This document shows positions 44,087-52,804 of a stretch of 64,000 bases of DNA, piece by piece. Numbering within the stretch: position 1 is the first letter of the stretch; each line of letters starts with the position of its first letter. A program made the translations under genes and the position numbers. The DNA comes from Flaviflexus equikiangi (GTDB taxonomy: Bacteria > Actinomycetota > Actinomycetes > Actinomycetales > Actinomycetaceae): positions 868,001 through 932,000 of the forward strand of contig NZ_CP059676.1 in NCBI RefSeq assembly GCF_014069875.1. The letters are read 5' to 3'. The notes beneath the pieces are model-generated. The model was not told where the DNA came from, did no database searches, and was given only the letters and a program-made list of their open reading frames with translations.

Positions 44087-44431
44087 ATGACCGAATCCGT
44101 ATCAGTCCACGCTGTGGAGCTGACAGATGTTGCCGCCAACAAGGTGCGCAGCCTCCTCGCGCAGGAGGGCCGCGATGATCTGCGCCTCCGTGTCGCTGTT
44201 CAGCCGGGCGGCTGTTCCGGCCTCATGTACCAGCTGTACTTCGACGAGCGCACCCTCGACGGCGACCTGATCCGCGAGTTCGACGATGTCGCCGTCGTCG
44301 TCGACCAGATGTCGGCGCCCTACCTCGACGGTGCGACGATCGACTTCGCCGACACGATCGACCGTCAGGGCTTCACGATCGACAACCCGAACGCGGCCGG
44401 TTCCTGCGCTTGCGGCGATTCGTTCCACTGA
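44087..44431 (+). CDS. erpA: iron-sulfur cluster insertion protein ErpA
   Basis: 114 residues, A-type Fe-S carrier (HesB/IscA family). The three cluster-binding cysteines are in VQPGGCSGLMYQLYFDE and, at the end, NPNAAGSCACGDSFH. It hands Fe-S clusters to apo-proteins. In this window likely clients include the Rieske protein. The ATG after GAAGGAG is preferred to one five codons upstream. It overlaps the FKBP gene by one base (TGATG). Confidence 0.93.
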   Translation: MTESVSVHAVELTDVAANKVRSLLAQEGRDDLRLRVAVQPGGCSGLMYQLYFDERTLDGDLIREFDDVAVVVDQMSAPYLDGATIDFADTIDRQGFTIDNPNAAGSCACGDSFH

Positions 44432-45423
44432 TGCGTATCTCGCGGCGAATCGCCGCTTCCCTAGCAGTGTCCGCCCTCGTCCTCGCCGGATGCTCGAACG
44501 ATCCGGATGCCGAATCGTCAGCAACCGATTCGACATCGTCCGAAGAGTCAACCGCCGCGCCCACCGAGGAGCAAGCCTCCCAGGTCGATGCGCTGATCTC
44601 CGATGAGGGGATGCCGACGATTGTCGATACGGACGGAATCATCACCCTCGACTTCGAGGGCGCAACCGAGCCGGACGTCCTCCAGGTCGCGGTCATCGAC
44701 GAGGGCGATGGCACTGCCGTCACCCGCGAAGACCTTGTGATCGTCAACTATGCCGGCATGGTGTGGGGCAGCGATACGACGTTCGATTCCTCCTTCGAAC
44801 GCGGACAGCCGAGCTCCTTCTCCCTCAGCCAGGTCGTGCAGGGCTGGCGAGACGGTCTAGCGGGCCAGACCGTCGGTTCCCGGGTCATCATCTCCGTCCC
44901 TGCCGATCTGGGCTATGGCCCGATGGGTGGGAACGCGTCCGCCGGAATCGGTGAAGAAGACACGATCGTCTTCGTCGTCGACATCATCGAGACCATTGCC
45001 CCCGATTCTGCAGGCGATGCGGATGCCGAGGAGGTCACTCCTGCCGGTGATCTGCCGATCACGGTTGAGGGTGGCCTCGGCGAAGCAACGTCGATCACGA
45101 TCAACGATGGCGCGGAGGAGCCGGACGAGGAGACCTCGATTCTCGTTGCAGAGTCTGACGGTGAACCCGTCGGCGGCGAGGGGACGACGGTGTACTTCCA
45201 GTACTCGGCCGCCACGTGGGACAACTCCCAGAGCGAGTCCTCGATCGACTACGGGGGCGTGCAGAACACGACGATCGGTTCCGGCACCGTCTTCGACAAG
45301 CTCGAGGGTGTCCCGGTCGGTTCGCGTGTCCTGCTGCTCGTGCCCGGCACCGAATCAGCCCCGGCCATGGCAGCGCTCGTCGATATCGTGGCCCAGCTCG
45401 AAGCGCCAGGCGACACCGAGTAG
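44431..45423 (+). CDS. lipoprotein FKBP-type peptidyl-prolyl isomerase, two FKBP units
   Basis: 330 residues. MRISRRIAASLAVSALVLAG then C gives a signal peptide and lipobox (VLAGC), so it is anchored outside the membrane. After an acidic serine/threonine linker, one complete FKBP domain is seen (about residues 88-190): VIVNYAGMVWGSDTTFDSSF, VVQGWRDGLAGQTVGSRVII and VPADLGYGP. A second, poorer FKBP-like unit ends the protein (YFQYSAATWDNSQSESSIDY, VFDKLEGVPVGSRVLLLVPG) and lacks several active-site aromatics. It probably helps fold secreted proteins. It is coupled to erpA. Confidence 0.88.
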   Translation: MRISRRIAASLAVSALVLAGCSNDPDAESSATDSTSSEESTAAPTEEQASQVDALISDEGMPTIVDTDGIITLDFEGATEPDVLQVAVIDEGDGTAVTREDLVIVNYAGMVWGSDTTFDSSFERGQPSSFSLSQVVQGWRDGLAGQTVGSRVIISVPADLGYGPMGGNASAGIGEEDTIVFVVDIIETIAPDSAGDADAEEVTPAGDLPITVEGGLGEATSITINDGAEEPDEETSILVAESDGEPVGGEGTTVYFQYSAATWDNSQSESSIDYGGVQNTTIGSGTVFDKLEGVPVGSRVLLLVPGTESAPAMAALVDIVAQLEAPGDTE

Positions 45424-45450
45424 CCCACGATCGGTGATGACTGCATCACA

Positions 45451-45488
45451 GACATTTCCCCGCACCCGTCAGGTTGTGGGGAAATGTC
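45451..45488 (+). terminator. terminator after the FKBP gene
   Basis: An 11-bp perfect stem GACATTTCCCC / GGGGAAATGTC with a 16-nt loop, followed by CGTTT. Confidence 0.72.
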
Positions 45489-45632
45489 CGTTTAGGGCTA
45501 TGAAGACGTGGTTTTATCGCTCGGGAAGAGCCTCATTCCTGGAAAAACTATGTACAGTAGAGTGCTAGGACGATAGTCCCGAACCTTGTCGTGCAAACGG
45601 GAGGGCGGGAACGTGAAGGAAGGTACACTACC

Positions 45633-46517
45633 GTGCGTGAAACCCAGCACCGGCATCGCGGCCTTAAGCGCGGCGCCGCGCTTGCCGCAGTCGCGGCACT
45701 CGCAGCAGGCTGTTCAGACGCCTCGCCGAGTGAGCCAGGAAAAGGCATCGATGTCGGATTCTTGCCCTCCACGCGGGGGATGACAGATCGGACAGGCCAG
45801 CTCATTGACCTGTGGAACGGCGCCTGGTTCGCCGCGATCGGCGTCGCGATATTGATTTGGGCACTTGTCCTGTGGTGCGTCGTCGCCTACCGCAGGCGCA
45901 AGAACGACAACACGCTCCCTGTGCAGCTGCGATACCACGTCCCGCTCGAGATCATGTACACGATCGTTCCGATCATCATGGTGGGCGTGCTCTTCGTCTT
46001 CTCCACGCGTGCAACGGCAGAGATGAACGATGTCTCGGCCGAGCCGGATGTCGAGATCGAGGTCTACGGCAAGCAGTGGAGCTGGGACTTCAACTACACG
46101 TCGGACGACGTCTACTACTCGGGTGACCGCATCTCCTTCATCGGCAACGAGGTCGGTGCAGAGGAGACTCTGCCGACGCTCTACCTTCCCGTCGATGAGA
46201 CGGTCGAGTTCACGGTCAAGTCGCGCGACGTCATCCACTCCTTCTGGATCCCCGCGTTCCTGTACAAGATCGATATGATGCCGGGCCAGGTCAACACCTT
46301 CCAGGTCACCCCTCAGGAAGAGGGAGTCTATTCGGGCAAGTGCGCGGAGCTGTGCGGCGAATACCATGCGGAAATGGTCTTCAACGTGGCCGTCGTCGAT
46401 CGCGAGACGTACGACGCCGAGATGGAGAAGCTGCGCGCCGAAGGCAACGTGGGCACCCGCGGAGACGAGTACAACAGGCAGTACCAGGTAAAGGAGACCA
46501 GCGATGGCGACAACTGA
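45633..46517 (+). CDS. ctaC: cytochrome c oxidase subunit II
   Basis: 294 residues. The GTG start gives an N-terminal signal with lipobox ([13 protein letters not shown]). Two membrane helices follow (about 50-75 and 95-115), then the periplasmic cupredoxin domain: [35 protein letters not shown] and the CuA site [12 protein letters not shown]. CuA takes electrons from the cytochrome cc subunit QcrC of the bc1 complex. AAGGAAGG lies about 10 nt before the GTG. It overlaps ctaD by 14 bp. Confidence 0.94.
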   Translation: MRETQHRHRGLKRGAALAAVAALAAGCSDASPSEPGKGIDVGFLPSTRGMTDRTGQLIDLWNGAWFAAIGVAILIWALVLWCVVAYRRRKNDNTLPVQLRYHVPLEIMYTIVPIIMVGVLFVFSTRATAEMNDVSAEPDVEIEVYGKQWSWDFNYTSDDVYYSGDRISFIGNEVGAEETLPTLYLPVDETVEFTVKSRDVIHSFWIPAFLYKIDMMPGQVNTFQVTPQEEGVYSGKCAELCGEYHAEMVFNVAVVDRETYDAEMEKLRAEGNVGTRGDEYNRQYQVKETSDGDN

Positions 46518-48219
46518 CGTCGACCCCCGCATCATCGAAGGTGATTTCGTTCCGGGCCTGAGGCCCGAGAAGCAGTCACTCGGACGCACGCTGATCTCGT
46601 GGACCACCTCCACGGACCACAAGACGATCGGGTACATGTACCTCATCACCGCGTTCGCGTTCTTCATGGTAGGCGGTGTTCTCGCCCTTATCATCCGTGC
46701 GGAACTGTGGGAGCCCGGCATGCTCCTCCAGTCGAAGGAACAGTACAACCAGTTCTTCACGATGCATGGCACGATCATGCTGTTCCTGTTCGCGACGCCC
46801 CTCTTCACCGCTTTCGGCAATGTCCTGGTACCCGTCCAGATCGGTGCCCCCGACGTTGCTTTCCCCAGGCTCAACATGTTCAGCTTCTGGCTGTTCTCCT
46901 TCGGCGGCCTCCTGACAATCGCTGGCTTCCTCACGCCGAAGGGCGCTGCGTCGTTCGGATGGACGGCATACGTGCCGCTGTCGACGAACGCGTTCTCACC
47001 GGGCCTCGGCGGCGACCTGTGGATCATGGGTCTGGCCATGACGGGCTTCGGCACCATCTTCGGCGCTGTCAACTTCATCGCCACGATTATCACGATGAGG
47101 GCGCCGGGCATGACGATGTTCCGGATGCCGCTGTTCACCTGGAACGTGCTCATCACCTCCCTGCTCGTCCTCATGGCCTTCCCGGTTCTCGCCGCGGCGC
47201 TGTTCGGGCTCGCATTCGATCGCGTGCTGGGCGGTCAGATCTACAATCCAGAGGCCGGGGGAGCGATGCTGTGGCAGCACCTGTTCTGGTTCTTCGGACA
47301 CCCCGAGGTCTACGTGATCGCCCTGCCCTTCTTCGGCATCGTCTCCGAGATCATCCCGGTCTTCTCGCGCAAGCCGATCTTCGGGTACAAGGGCCTCGTC
47401 TATGCCACCATCGCCATCGCCGCTCTGTCCGTCACCGTGTGGGCTCACCACATGTTCACGACCGGCGGCGTCATGCTCGACTTCTTCTCACTCCTCACGA
47501 TGGCGATCGCAGTGCCGACAGGCGTGAAGTTCTTCAACTGGATCGGCACGATGTGGCGAGGGAAGCTGAGCTTCGAAACCCCGATGCTCTGGGTGATCGG
47601 CTTCCTCCTCACGTTCGTCCTGGGCGGCGTCACGGGTGTCATCCTGTCGTCACCGGCCATGGACTTCCACGTCCACGACACGTACTTCGTTGTCGCGCAC
47701 TTCCACTACGTCGTCTTCGGCACGGTTGTGTTCGCCATGTACGCGGGCTTCTACTTCTGGTGGCCCAAGTTCACCGGCCGTATGCTCAACGAACGGATCG
47801 GCAAGATTCACTTCTGGTTGACCTTCGTCGGATTCCACGTCACCTTCATGATCCAGCACTGGCTTGGCGTCCAGGGTATGCAGCGTCGTATCCCGGATTA
47901 CATGCCGGAGGACGGTTTCCAGACGTACAACCAGATCTCGACGGTCGGCGCCTCTATTCTCGCCATCTCCACGCTCTTCTTCCTGTGGAACGTGCTGAAG
48001 ACCCACACGGGTCCGAAGCCGGCGCAGCTTCCCGATGATCCGTGGGGCTTCGGCGGATCTCTCGAATGGGCTACCGCCTCGCCGATCCCGCCGCACAACT
48101 TCACCGAGCTGCCCCGCATCCGGTCCGTACGCCCCGCCTTCGACCTGCATCACCCAGAAGTCGCGGCCATGGATCGCGTCGATCCGACCGCCGAAACCGA
48201 CCTCGAGATCAAGAACTAA
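46504..48219 (+). CDS. ctaD: cytochrome c oxidase subunit I
   Basis: 571 residues, the aa3-type catalytic subunit with twelve helices. Heme and CuB ligands are seen in [30 protein letters not shown] (His-Tyr crosslink), [10 protein letters not shown] and [16 protein letters not shown]. It reduces O2 to water and pumps protons. AAGGAGACC precedes the ATG. The C-terminal tail ends [20 protein letters not shown], usual in actinobacteria. It is followed after 8 bp by ctaF. Confidence 0.97.
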   Translation: MATTDVDPRIIEGDFVPGLRPEKQSLGRTLISWTTSTDHKTIGYMYLITAFAFFMVGGVLALIIRAELWEPGMLLQSKEQYNQFFTMHGTIMLFLFATPLFTAFGNVLVPVQIGAPDVAFPRLNMFSFWLFSFGGLLTIAGFLTPKGAASFGWTAYVPLSTNAFSPGLGGDLWIMGLAMTGFGTIFGAVNFIATIITMRAPGMTMFRMPLFTWNVLITSLLVLMAFPVLAAALFGLAFDRVLGGQIYNPEAGGAMLWQHLFWFFGHPEVYVIALPFFGIVSEIIPVFSRKPIFGYKGLVYATIAIAALSVTVWAHHMFTTGGVMLDFFSLLTMAIAVPTGVKFFNWIGTMWRGKLSFETPMLWVIGFLLTFVLGGVTGVILSSPAMDFHVHDTYFVVAHFHYVVFGTVVFAMYAGFYFWWPKFTGRMLNERIGKIHFWLTFVGFHVTFMIQHWLGVQGMQRRIPDYMPEDGFQTYNQISTVGASILAISTLFFLWNVLKTHTGPKPAQLPDDPWGFGGSLEWATASPIPPHNFTELPRIRSVRPAFDLHHPEVAAMDRVDPTAETDLEIKN

Positions 48220-48227
48220 GGAGAGTC

Positions 48228-48656
48228 ATGGCCAAGAAAGAAAGAGAGCAGAAGGCTCTCGTCATTGAGACGGTGTTCTTTGCGACTCCCGGCACGTTCT
48301 TCGTCCTCGTGTCGATCGCTTACGCGTTCGTGACGGATGCCGAGCCTATCGGCACGATGGCTCTTGTCGGACTCGCCTTCATGTTCTTCTTCGTCACCGG
48401 ATATCTCTGGCTCACCTCCCGCCGAGTCGACTTCAGAGCCTCGGACAACGAAGAGGGAGAGATCGCGGAAAGCGCCGGCGAAGTCGGCGAGTTCAACCCG
48501 CATTCCTGGTGGCCCCTCGTTGCCGGCATCGCAGCCACAGTCGTGGCCGGCGGTTTCGCAGTCGGATGGTGGCTTTTCGGAATCGGGATCGTCATCGGCA
48601 TCATCGCCGTGGTCGGCTACGCCTTCGAGAACAACAGAGGCGTCTACGCCCACTGA
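48228..48656 (+). CDS. ctaF: actinobacterial cytochrome c oxidase subunit IV
   Basis: 142 residues with four membrane helices in two pairs separated by an acidic loop (FRASDNEEGEIAESAGEVGE). The late motif FNPHSWWPLVAGIAATVVAG is the family mark. CtaF is a small structural subunit of the actinobacterial aa3 oxidase. AAGGAGAGTC precedes the ATG. It is the last gene of the ctaC-ctaD-ctaF operon, which ends at a strong terminator. Confidence 0.93.
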   Translation: MAKKEREQKALVIETVFFATPGTFFVLVSIAYAFVTDAEPIGTMALVGLAFMFFFVTGYLWLTSRRVDFRASDNEEGEIAESAGEVGEFNPHSWWPLVAGIAATVVAGGFAVGWWLFGIGIVIGIIAVVGYAFENNRGVYAH

Positions 48657-48664
48657 CGTCAGAC

Positions 48665-48698
48665 GAGAATGCCCCGGCCGAACGGCCGGGGCATTCTC
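48665..48698. terminator. strong terminator after ctaF
   Basis: A 15-bp perfect stem GAGAATGCCCCGGCC / GGCCGGGGCATTCTC with loop GAAC. It also touches the stop codon of the convergent gene at 48697. Confidence 0.88.
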
Positions 48699-49053
48699 AT
48701 ATGCTGTCTCTGCACACCTTCGCTCGCTCAACGAGCTTGCCTAGGTCGTTCTTGTGCAGGGTCGAAAAATCACCGCGAGCGATGATGGTGCGGGCCTTGT
48801 CGGTCACCGACGAGTAGGTGCCGTCGGCTAAGCACGTGACATAGAGAGCCGTGGCCTCGTCGGAGAGGACCGGGGCGGTAAGACGCGAGTCCAGTTGCAG
48901 TCGCGCGCTCAGACCATCTCGATACTCCGAACGGCTCACCTCGTCGGAGGTGACACCCGACAGGAAGAAGCCGACCATTGCCGTGGTGACGGCAAGGGAG
49001 ACCGCGGCAGTCGCAATGACGCCGCGGTCCCCCCTGAGTCGCTGGTTTGTCAC
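48697..49053 (-). CDS. small membrane-anchored protein of unknown function
   Basis: 118 residues. The N-terminus MTNQRLRGDRGVIATAAVSL then AVTTAMVGFFLSGV is a basic stretch and one helix, an uncleaved anchor or signal. The rest (SRLTAPVLSDEATALYVTCL, then KARTIIARGDFSTLHKNDLG) is soluble with two cysteines (residues about 74 and 114) that could form a disulfide outside the cell. No family recognised. It begins 6 bp after the stop of the repeat protein gene and probably shares its transcript. Confidence 0.6.
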   Translation of the reverse strand: MTNQRLRGDRGVIATAAVSLAVTTAMVGFFLSGVTSDEVSRSEYRDGLSARLQLDSRLTAPVLSDEATALYVTCLADGTYSSVTDKARTIIARGDFSTLHKNDLGKLVERAKVCRDSI

Positions 49054-49059
49054 GAACTC

Positions 49060-49305
49060 TCAGTGCTCGTCGGGCTGACGGTGCGCGCGCTTGTCGATGT
49101 ACGGCTTCTGGTCGTACTCGCCGCCCTCTGGAGCCTCGTCAGATTCGCCCCGCTGGTCGATGTACGGCTTCTGGTCGTACTCGCCGCCATGGCCGTTGTG
49201 GTCTGACGGGGGAGCGGGCTCGTAGTCCGGATCGTCCGCGTGCGGTGAGAGGGGGTTGTACGGGGCGTAGTCCTTAGCGCCGTCCTTTTTCTCGTCGTGT
49301 GACAT
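49060..49305 (-). CDS. small hydrophilic protein with EYDQKPYID repeats
   Basis: 81 residues with no helix or signal. AAGGAGTAC precedes the ATG. It is rich in Asp, Pro, Tyr and Gly (DYAPYNPLSPHADDPDYEPA) and contains the unit GGEYDQKPYID(Q/K)R twice, 21 residues apart, encoded by a 33-bp DNA repeat. It looks intrinsically disordered. I know no family. It sits upstream of the membrane-anchored protein gene. Confidence 0.6.
   Translation of the reverse strand: MSHDEKKDGAKDYAPYNPLSPHADDPDYEPAPPSDHNGHGGEYDQKPYIDQRGESDEAPEGGEYDQKPYIDKRAHRQPDEH
49093..49125. repeat. 33-bp direct repeat, copy 1
   Basis: Begins gtcgatgtacggcttctggt and is identical to 49156-49188; encodes GGEYDQKPYID on the minus strand. 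Confidence 0.9.
49156..49188. repeat. 33-bp direct repeat, copy 2
   Basis: Identical to 49093-49125, offset by 63 bp, exactly 21 codons. Confidence 0.9.
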
Positions 49306-49434
49306 GCTGTACTCCTTGTGTCAGCTGGTTAATCTGTACTCTACGAATCTAGCTCACATGTGCCCCTCGTCACTAGTCGACACGTGAGGTGCCAACGGCC
49401 GGGACAGAGGGGAAACCCCTGAGGCGGGCTGGAG

Positions 49435-50148
49435 CTAGAGTGTTCCCACTTCGGTGCCGCATTGGATGGCGATGTCCTCAAGCTCCGAGACAGAGTAGCT
49501 GTCGTATACGTCGACCCCGCCGGAGATCGTCTCGATCACCTCTGGGGTGAGACGCTGGAGAGACTCGTCCGTGACACAGCTCAGGTACGCATCCCACTGC
49601 TCGGCTGTGATGCCCTGCTCGATGGCGGTGTCCTCGGTCAGGCCGGTGGCCTCGAGGATCTCTTCTAGGCCCTGTCGGAAGGCTGCGGGGTCCGCATTGG
49701 GATCACCATACTGGACGTCCTCAGAAGGTTCCTCAGAGGGCTCCTCCGACGCCTCATCAGTAGGCGTCTCTGATTCCGTCGTGGCAGGATCGGATGATGG
49801 TGGCTCGGTGGTCTCCGGCTCCGATGTGATGTCGTCCCGGTAGTCCGTGTTGTTGTCGTTCTCATCATCGCCCTGCGTGAGGAAGAAGATCACGGCACCG
49901 ATGACCAGCAGGACGACGACTGCGATACCGATGATGATCGGGGGCTTCATGCCGCCGGACTTCTGCGGGGGAGCGGGATATCCGCCAGGGGGCTGCTGAC
50001 CGTAACGATTCTGGGTGGAATCGGGATAGGGCTGTTGGTTGCCGGGTGGGAAGCCCTGCGGCTGATTGGAGGGTGGGAATCCCTGCGGCTGATTGGCGGG
50101 GTGTTGGGAATTGTGGGGATCCCATCCGTTGTTGTTGCCTGTCGTCAT
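49435..50148 (-). CDS. membrane protein with proline/glutamine-rich N-terminus and extracellular domain
   Basis: 237 residues. The ATG at 50148 has GTGGAGAC upstream. Residues 1-65 are Asn/Gln/Pro-rich with a duplicated NQPQGFPPSNQPQGFPPGNQ. One helix follows (IIIGIAVVVLLVIGAVIFFL), then an acidic Ser/Thr/Glu linker and a globular end (FRQGLEEILEATGLTEDTAI, AYLSCVTDESLQRLTPEVIE) with two cysteines that may pair. The topology is cytosolic tail, one crossing, external domain. This layout is frequent among actinobacterial proteins of unknown function. A palindrome lies about 60 bp upstream. Confidence 0.65.
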   Translation of the reverse strand: MTTGNNNGWDPHNSQHPANQPQGFPPSNQPQGFPPGNQQPYPDSTQNRYGQQPPGGYPAPPQKSGGMKPPIIIGIAVVVLLVIGAVIFFLTQGDDENDNNTDYRDDITSEPETTEPPSSDPATTESETPTDEASEEPSEEPSEDVQYGDPNADPAAFRQGLEEILEATGLTEDTAIEQGITAEQWDAYLSCVTDESLQRLTPEVIETISGGVDVYDSYSVSELEDIAIQCGTEVGTL

Positions 50149-50206
50149 CGTCTCCACCTTCGTTCGAGTTGTCGGGTCCAAAGGCCCATGTCGTTCAGTT
50201 CAATGT

Positions 50207-50226
50207 GTGTTACTGAAACCTAACAC
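50207..50226. promoter_or_regulatory. inverted repeat GTGTTA-N8-TAACAC
   Basis: Perfect 6-bp arms with an 8-bp spacer (CTGAAACC), about 60 bp upstream of the start at 50148; an operator candidate. Confidence 0.4.
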
Positions 50227-50349
50227 TGGTGGGACAAACATCTGAAGGCCTCCCGCGGGGTCCTCCTACCCAGAGGCCGAAATCTTGTTGCCATGAACCG
50301 CTCCGAGTCCGGTAACAACGGCGGCGAGTCCTAGGTGGAGGGTACAGAA

Positions 50350-50378
50350 ATGGGTGGCCGATATGATCGGCCACCCAT
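50350..50378 (-). terminator. terminator of sodA
   Basis: A 13-bp perfect stem ATGGGTGGCCGAT / ATCGGCCACCCAT with loop ATG, 15 bp past the sodA stop. Confidence 0.85.
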
Positions 50379-50392
50379 TGCGTGTGTGTCAG

Positions 50393-51007
50393 CTACTTGA
50401 CGATGACAGCCTTCTTGGCGTCGTCAAGACGTGCGGCAACGTCTTCCCAGTTGACGAGGTTCCAGAATGCCTTGACGTAATCGGCCTTGACGTTGAGGTA
50501 GTCGAGGTAGAATGCGTGCTCCCACATGTCCAGCATGAGAATGGGGAGAGTGCCGACGGGAACGTTGTTCGCCTGGTCGTACATCTGGAATGTCGTGAGC
50601 TTGCCCGCAACCGAGTCGTAGGCGAGGACGGACCAGCCGGAGCCCTGGATGCCGGTGGCAACCGCGGTGAACTGCTGCACGAACTTCTCGAACGAGCCGA
50701 AGGAATCCTTGATCGCTTCGAGGACCTCGCCCTCGGGCTCGCCGCCGCCGTTGGGGGAGAGGTTCTTCCAGAAGATCGAGTGGTTGATGTGACCGCCGAG
50801 GTTGAAGGTCAGGTCTCGCTGGAACTGGTTGATCGTGGCGAAATCGCCCGACTCCTGCGCCGCAGCAATGTTCTCAAGCGCCTTGTTCGCACCCGTCACG
50901 TAAGCGTTGTGGTGCTTGCTGTGGTGAAGCTCCATGATCTTGCCGGAAATGTGCGGCTCGAGCGCGGAGTAGTCGTAAGAAAGTTCGGGCAGAGTGTACT
51001 GTGCCAT
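50393..51007 (-). CDS. sodA: superoxide dismutase (Mn/Fe type)
   Basis: 204 residues, MAQYTLPELSYDYSALEPHI. Metal ligands: H in ISGKIMELHHSKHHNAYV, H in LGGHINHSIFWKNLSPNGGG, and D and H in LPILMLDMWEHAFYLDY. It turns superoxide into peroxide and oxygen in the cytosol, a sensible neighbour for the respiratory genes. GGAGGATGAT precedes the ATG at 51007. Mn or Fe preference cannot be fixed from sequence by eye. Confidence 0.96.
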   Translation of the reverse strand: MAQYTLPELSYDYSALEPHISGKIMELHHSKHHNAYVTGANKALENIAAAQESGDFATINQFQRDLTFNLGGHINHSIFWKNLSPNGGGEPEGEVLEAIKDSFGSFEKFVQQFTAVATGIQGSGWSVLAYDSVAGKLTTFQMYDQANNVPVGTLPILMLDMWEHAFYLDYLNVKADYVKAFWNLVNWEDVAARLDDAKKAVIVK

Positions 51008-51065
51008 ATCATCCTCCATGTATGCCCAATCACGTGATTGGGACCTTTGTCTATTCAGTCTGGCG

Positions 51066-51100
51066 CATGAGCGGGCTTGGTTCCACCAAACCCGCTCATG
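51066..51100 (-). terminator. terminator of the ctaE-qcrCAB operon
   Basis: Two 15-nt arms, CATGAGCGGGCTTGG and CCAAACCCGCTCATG, over a 5-nt loop. The one mismatch becomes a U-G pair in the minus-strand RNA, so it terminates qcrB. Confidence 0.82.
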
Positions 51101-51106
51101 GCGAAA

Positions 51107-52804
51107 TCAGGAATCGATCTGCTGCTGATCCGATGTGTCCAGGTGCGCAACAGAAACGGACTTGCGTCCTGATGCGTGATCGAGCTGATGATGTGACGCG
51201 TGAGCGGCAGCGAGCTCGCTCTTCGTCACCGGCTCAACGCGATCTTCGAAGAAGAAGCGAGAGACGGCCGAGCGGCGCTTGAGGCTCTTGTACTCGCGTC
51301 GCGGATGACCCTCGGGGGTCGTCTCCGGCCCTGCCTCAATCGGGCGGTGCACGTCGTGCTGGACGAGGGTCCACAGCTCGTAGTCGTCGAGGGGACGGTG
51401 GACGGAGTGGAACGCCCCATCCTCGGTCTGGACGACCTTGCCGGTGGCGCGCCCGTGCAGGGCGAGCTCGCGGTCCCGTCGCTGCAGGGAGAGACAGATC
51501 CGCTTGACGAGCCAGAACGTCACGAATGGTGCGATGAGGAATGCTATTCGAAGAGCCCACGTGATTCCGTTGAGAGACATCTCGAAGTGGGTGGCGATAA
51601 TGTCGTTCGAGCCCGCGATCGCGAGGATGACGAACTCGACGACGATAATGCAGCCGATCGCTGTGCGCACGGGCACGTTCCGGGGACGATCGAGTACGTG
51701 ATGCTCACGCTTGTCGCCCGTCGCATAGGCCTCGATGAACGGGTAGAGCGCGAGAGCCGTGAAGAGGATCCCGGGAATGACGACGCCCGGGATGAGGATC
51801 GACATCGAGAACGTGAATCCGAGCAGCTCGAACTCCCAGCCGGGCGTGAGCCTCAGCGCTCCCTCGAGGAACAGCATGTACCAGTCCGGCTGCGCGCCGG
51901 CCGACACGGGGGACGGGTCGTAGGCGCCGTAGCTCCACACATTGTTGATCGACAGTGTTGCTCCGAGGAGCGCGATGAAGCCGAACACGATGAAGAAGAA
52001 CCCACCCGCCTTGGCCGCGTAGACCGGGAAGACGGGGAAGCCGACAACGTTCTCTTCCTTGCGTCCCGGGCCAGGGTACTGGGTGTGCTTGTGGATGACG
52101 ACCATGAGGAGGTGCAGGCCGACGAGCGCGAGGATAAGACCGGGCACGACAAGGATGTGCATGGTGAACAGCCTCGGAATGATTTCCGTGCCCGGGAACT
52201 CGCCGCCGAAGAGGCCGAAGGACACCCAGGTACCGAGAAGCGGGATCGCCTTCGCAACGCCGTCTGCGATGCGGAGGCCGTTGCCGGAGAGCACGTCATC
52301 TGGCAGCGAGTAACCCGTGAAGCCAGCCAGGAGACCCAGGATGAGGAGCGTGAAGCCCACCAGCCAGTTGAGTTCGCGAGGCTTCCTGAACGCACCCGTG
52401 AAGAACACGCGCAGCATGTGGGCAACGATCGATGCCATGAACAGCAGCGCAGCCCAGTGGTGCATCTGCCGCATGAGAAGGCCGCCCTTGACCTCGAAGG
52501 AGATCTTCAGGGTTGAGGCGTATGCCTCGGACATGTGATTGCCCTGCTCTGTCACCGGCAGCGCATCCATCGGATATGTCACCGTGCCCATGGAGGGAAC
52601 GAAGAACATCGCCAGGAAGATACCGGTGAGGATGAGGGTGATGAACGAGTAGAGAGCGATTTCGCCCAGCAGGAACGACCAGTGGTCGGGGAAGATCTTG
52701 CGAGCAAATCCCTTGATCACGCCAGACACGCCGACGCGTTCGTCGATGTAGTTGTAGGGGCCGCCAGCCTGCTTCGGCTGCTGCGAATACTTTGGTGTCG
52801 TCAC
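51107..52804 (-). CDS. qcrB: cytochrome bc1 complex cytochrome b subunit
   Basis: 565 residues. Eight or nine helices with two heme-b histidine pairs: MRQMHHWAALLFMASIVAHM in helix II and FTMHILVVPGLILALVGLHL in helix IV. A PDWY motif at the quinol oxidation site is present (AGAQPDWYMLFLEGALRL). A C-terminal cytosolic extension of about 120 residues (RRDRELALHGRATGKVVQTE onward) is an actinobacterial trait. It oxidises menaquinol. The GTG start overlaps the qcrA stop (GTGA). Confidence 0.96.
   Translation of the reverse strand: MTTPKYSQQPKQAGGPYNYIDERVGVSGVIKGFARKIFPDHWSFLLGEIALYSFITLILTGIFLAMFFVPSMGTVTYPMDALPVTEQGNHMSEAYASTLKISFEVKGGLLMRQMHHWAALLFMASIVAHMLRVFFTGAFRKPRELNWLVGFTLLILGLLAGFTGYSLPDDVLSGNGLRIADGVAKAIPLLGTWVSFGLFGGEFPGTEIIPRLFTMHILVVPGLILALVGLHLLMVVIHKHTQYPGPGRKEENVVGFPVFPVYAAKAGGFFFIVFGFIALLGATLSINNVWSYGAYDPSPVSAGAQPDWYMLFLEGALRLTPGWEFELLGFTFSMSILIPGVVIPGILFTALALYPFIEAYATGDKREHHVLDRPRNVPVRTAIGCIIVVEFVILAIAGSNDIIATHFEMSLNGITWALRIAFLIAPFVTFWLVKRICLSLQRRDRELALHGRATGKVVQTEDGAFHSVHRPLDDYELWTLVQHDVHRPIEAGPETTPEGHPRREYKSLKRRSAVSRFFFEDRVEPVTKSELAAAHASHHQLDHASGRKSVSVAHLDTSDQQQIDS

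Noticed and set aside
46599-48038. 479-codon frame overlapping ctaD in another frame
   Set aside because: Histidine- and arginine-rich translation with no motif; ctaD in the other frame is unmistakable.
51200-52516. 438-codon plus-strand frame opposite qcrB
   Set aside because: Antisense shadow; Glu/Asp/Arg-rich and without family features.
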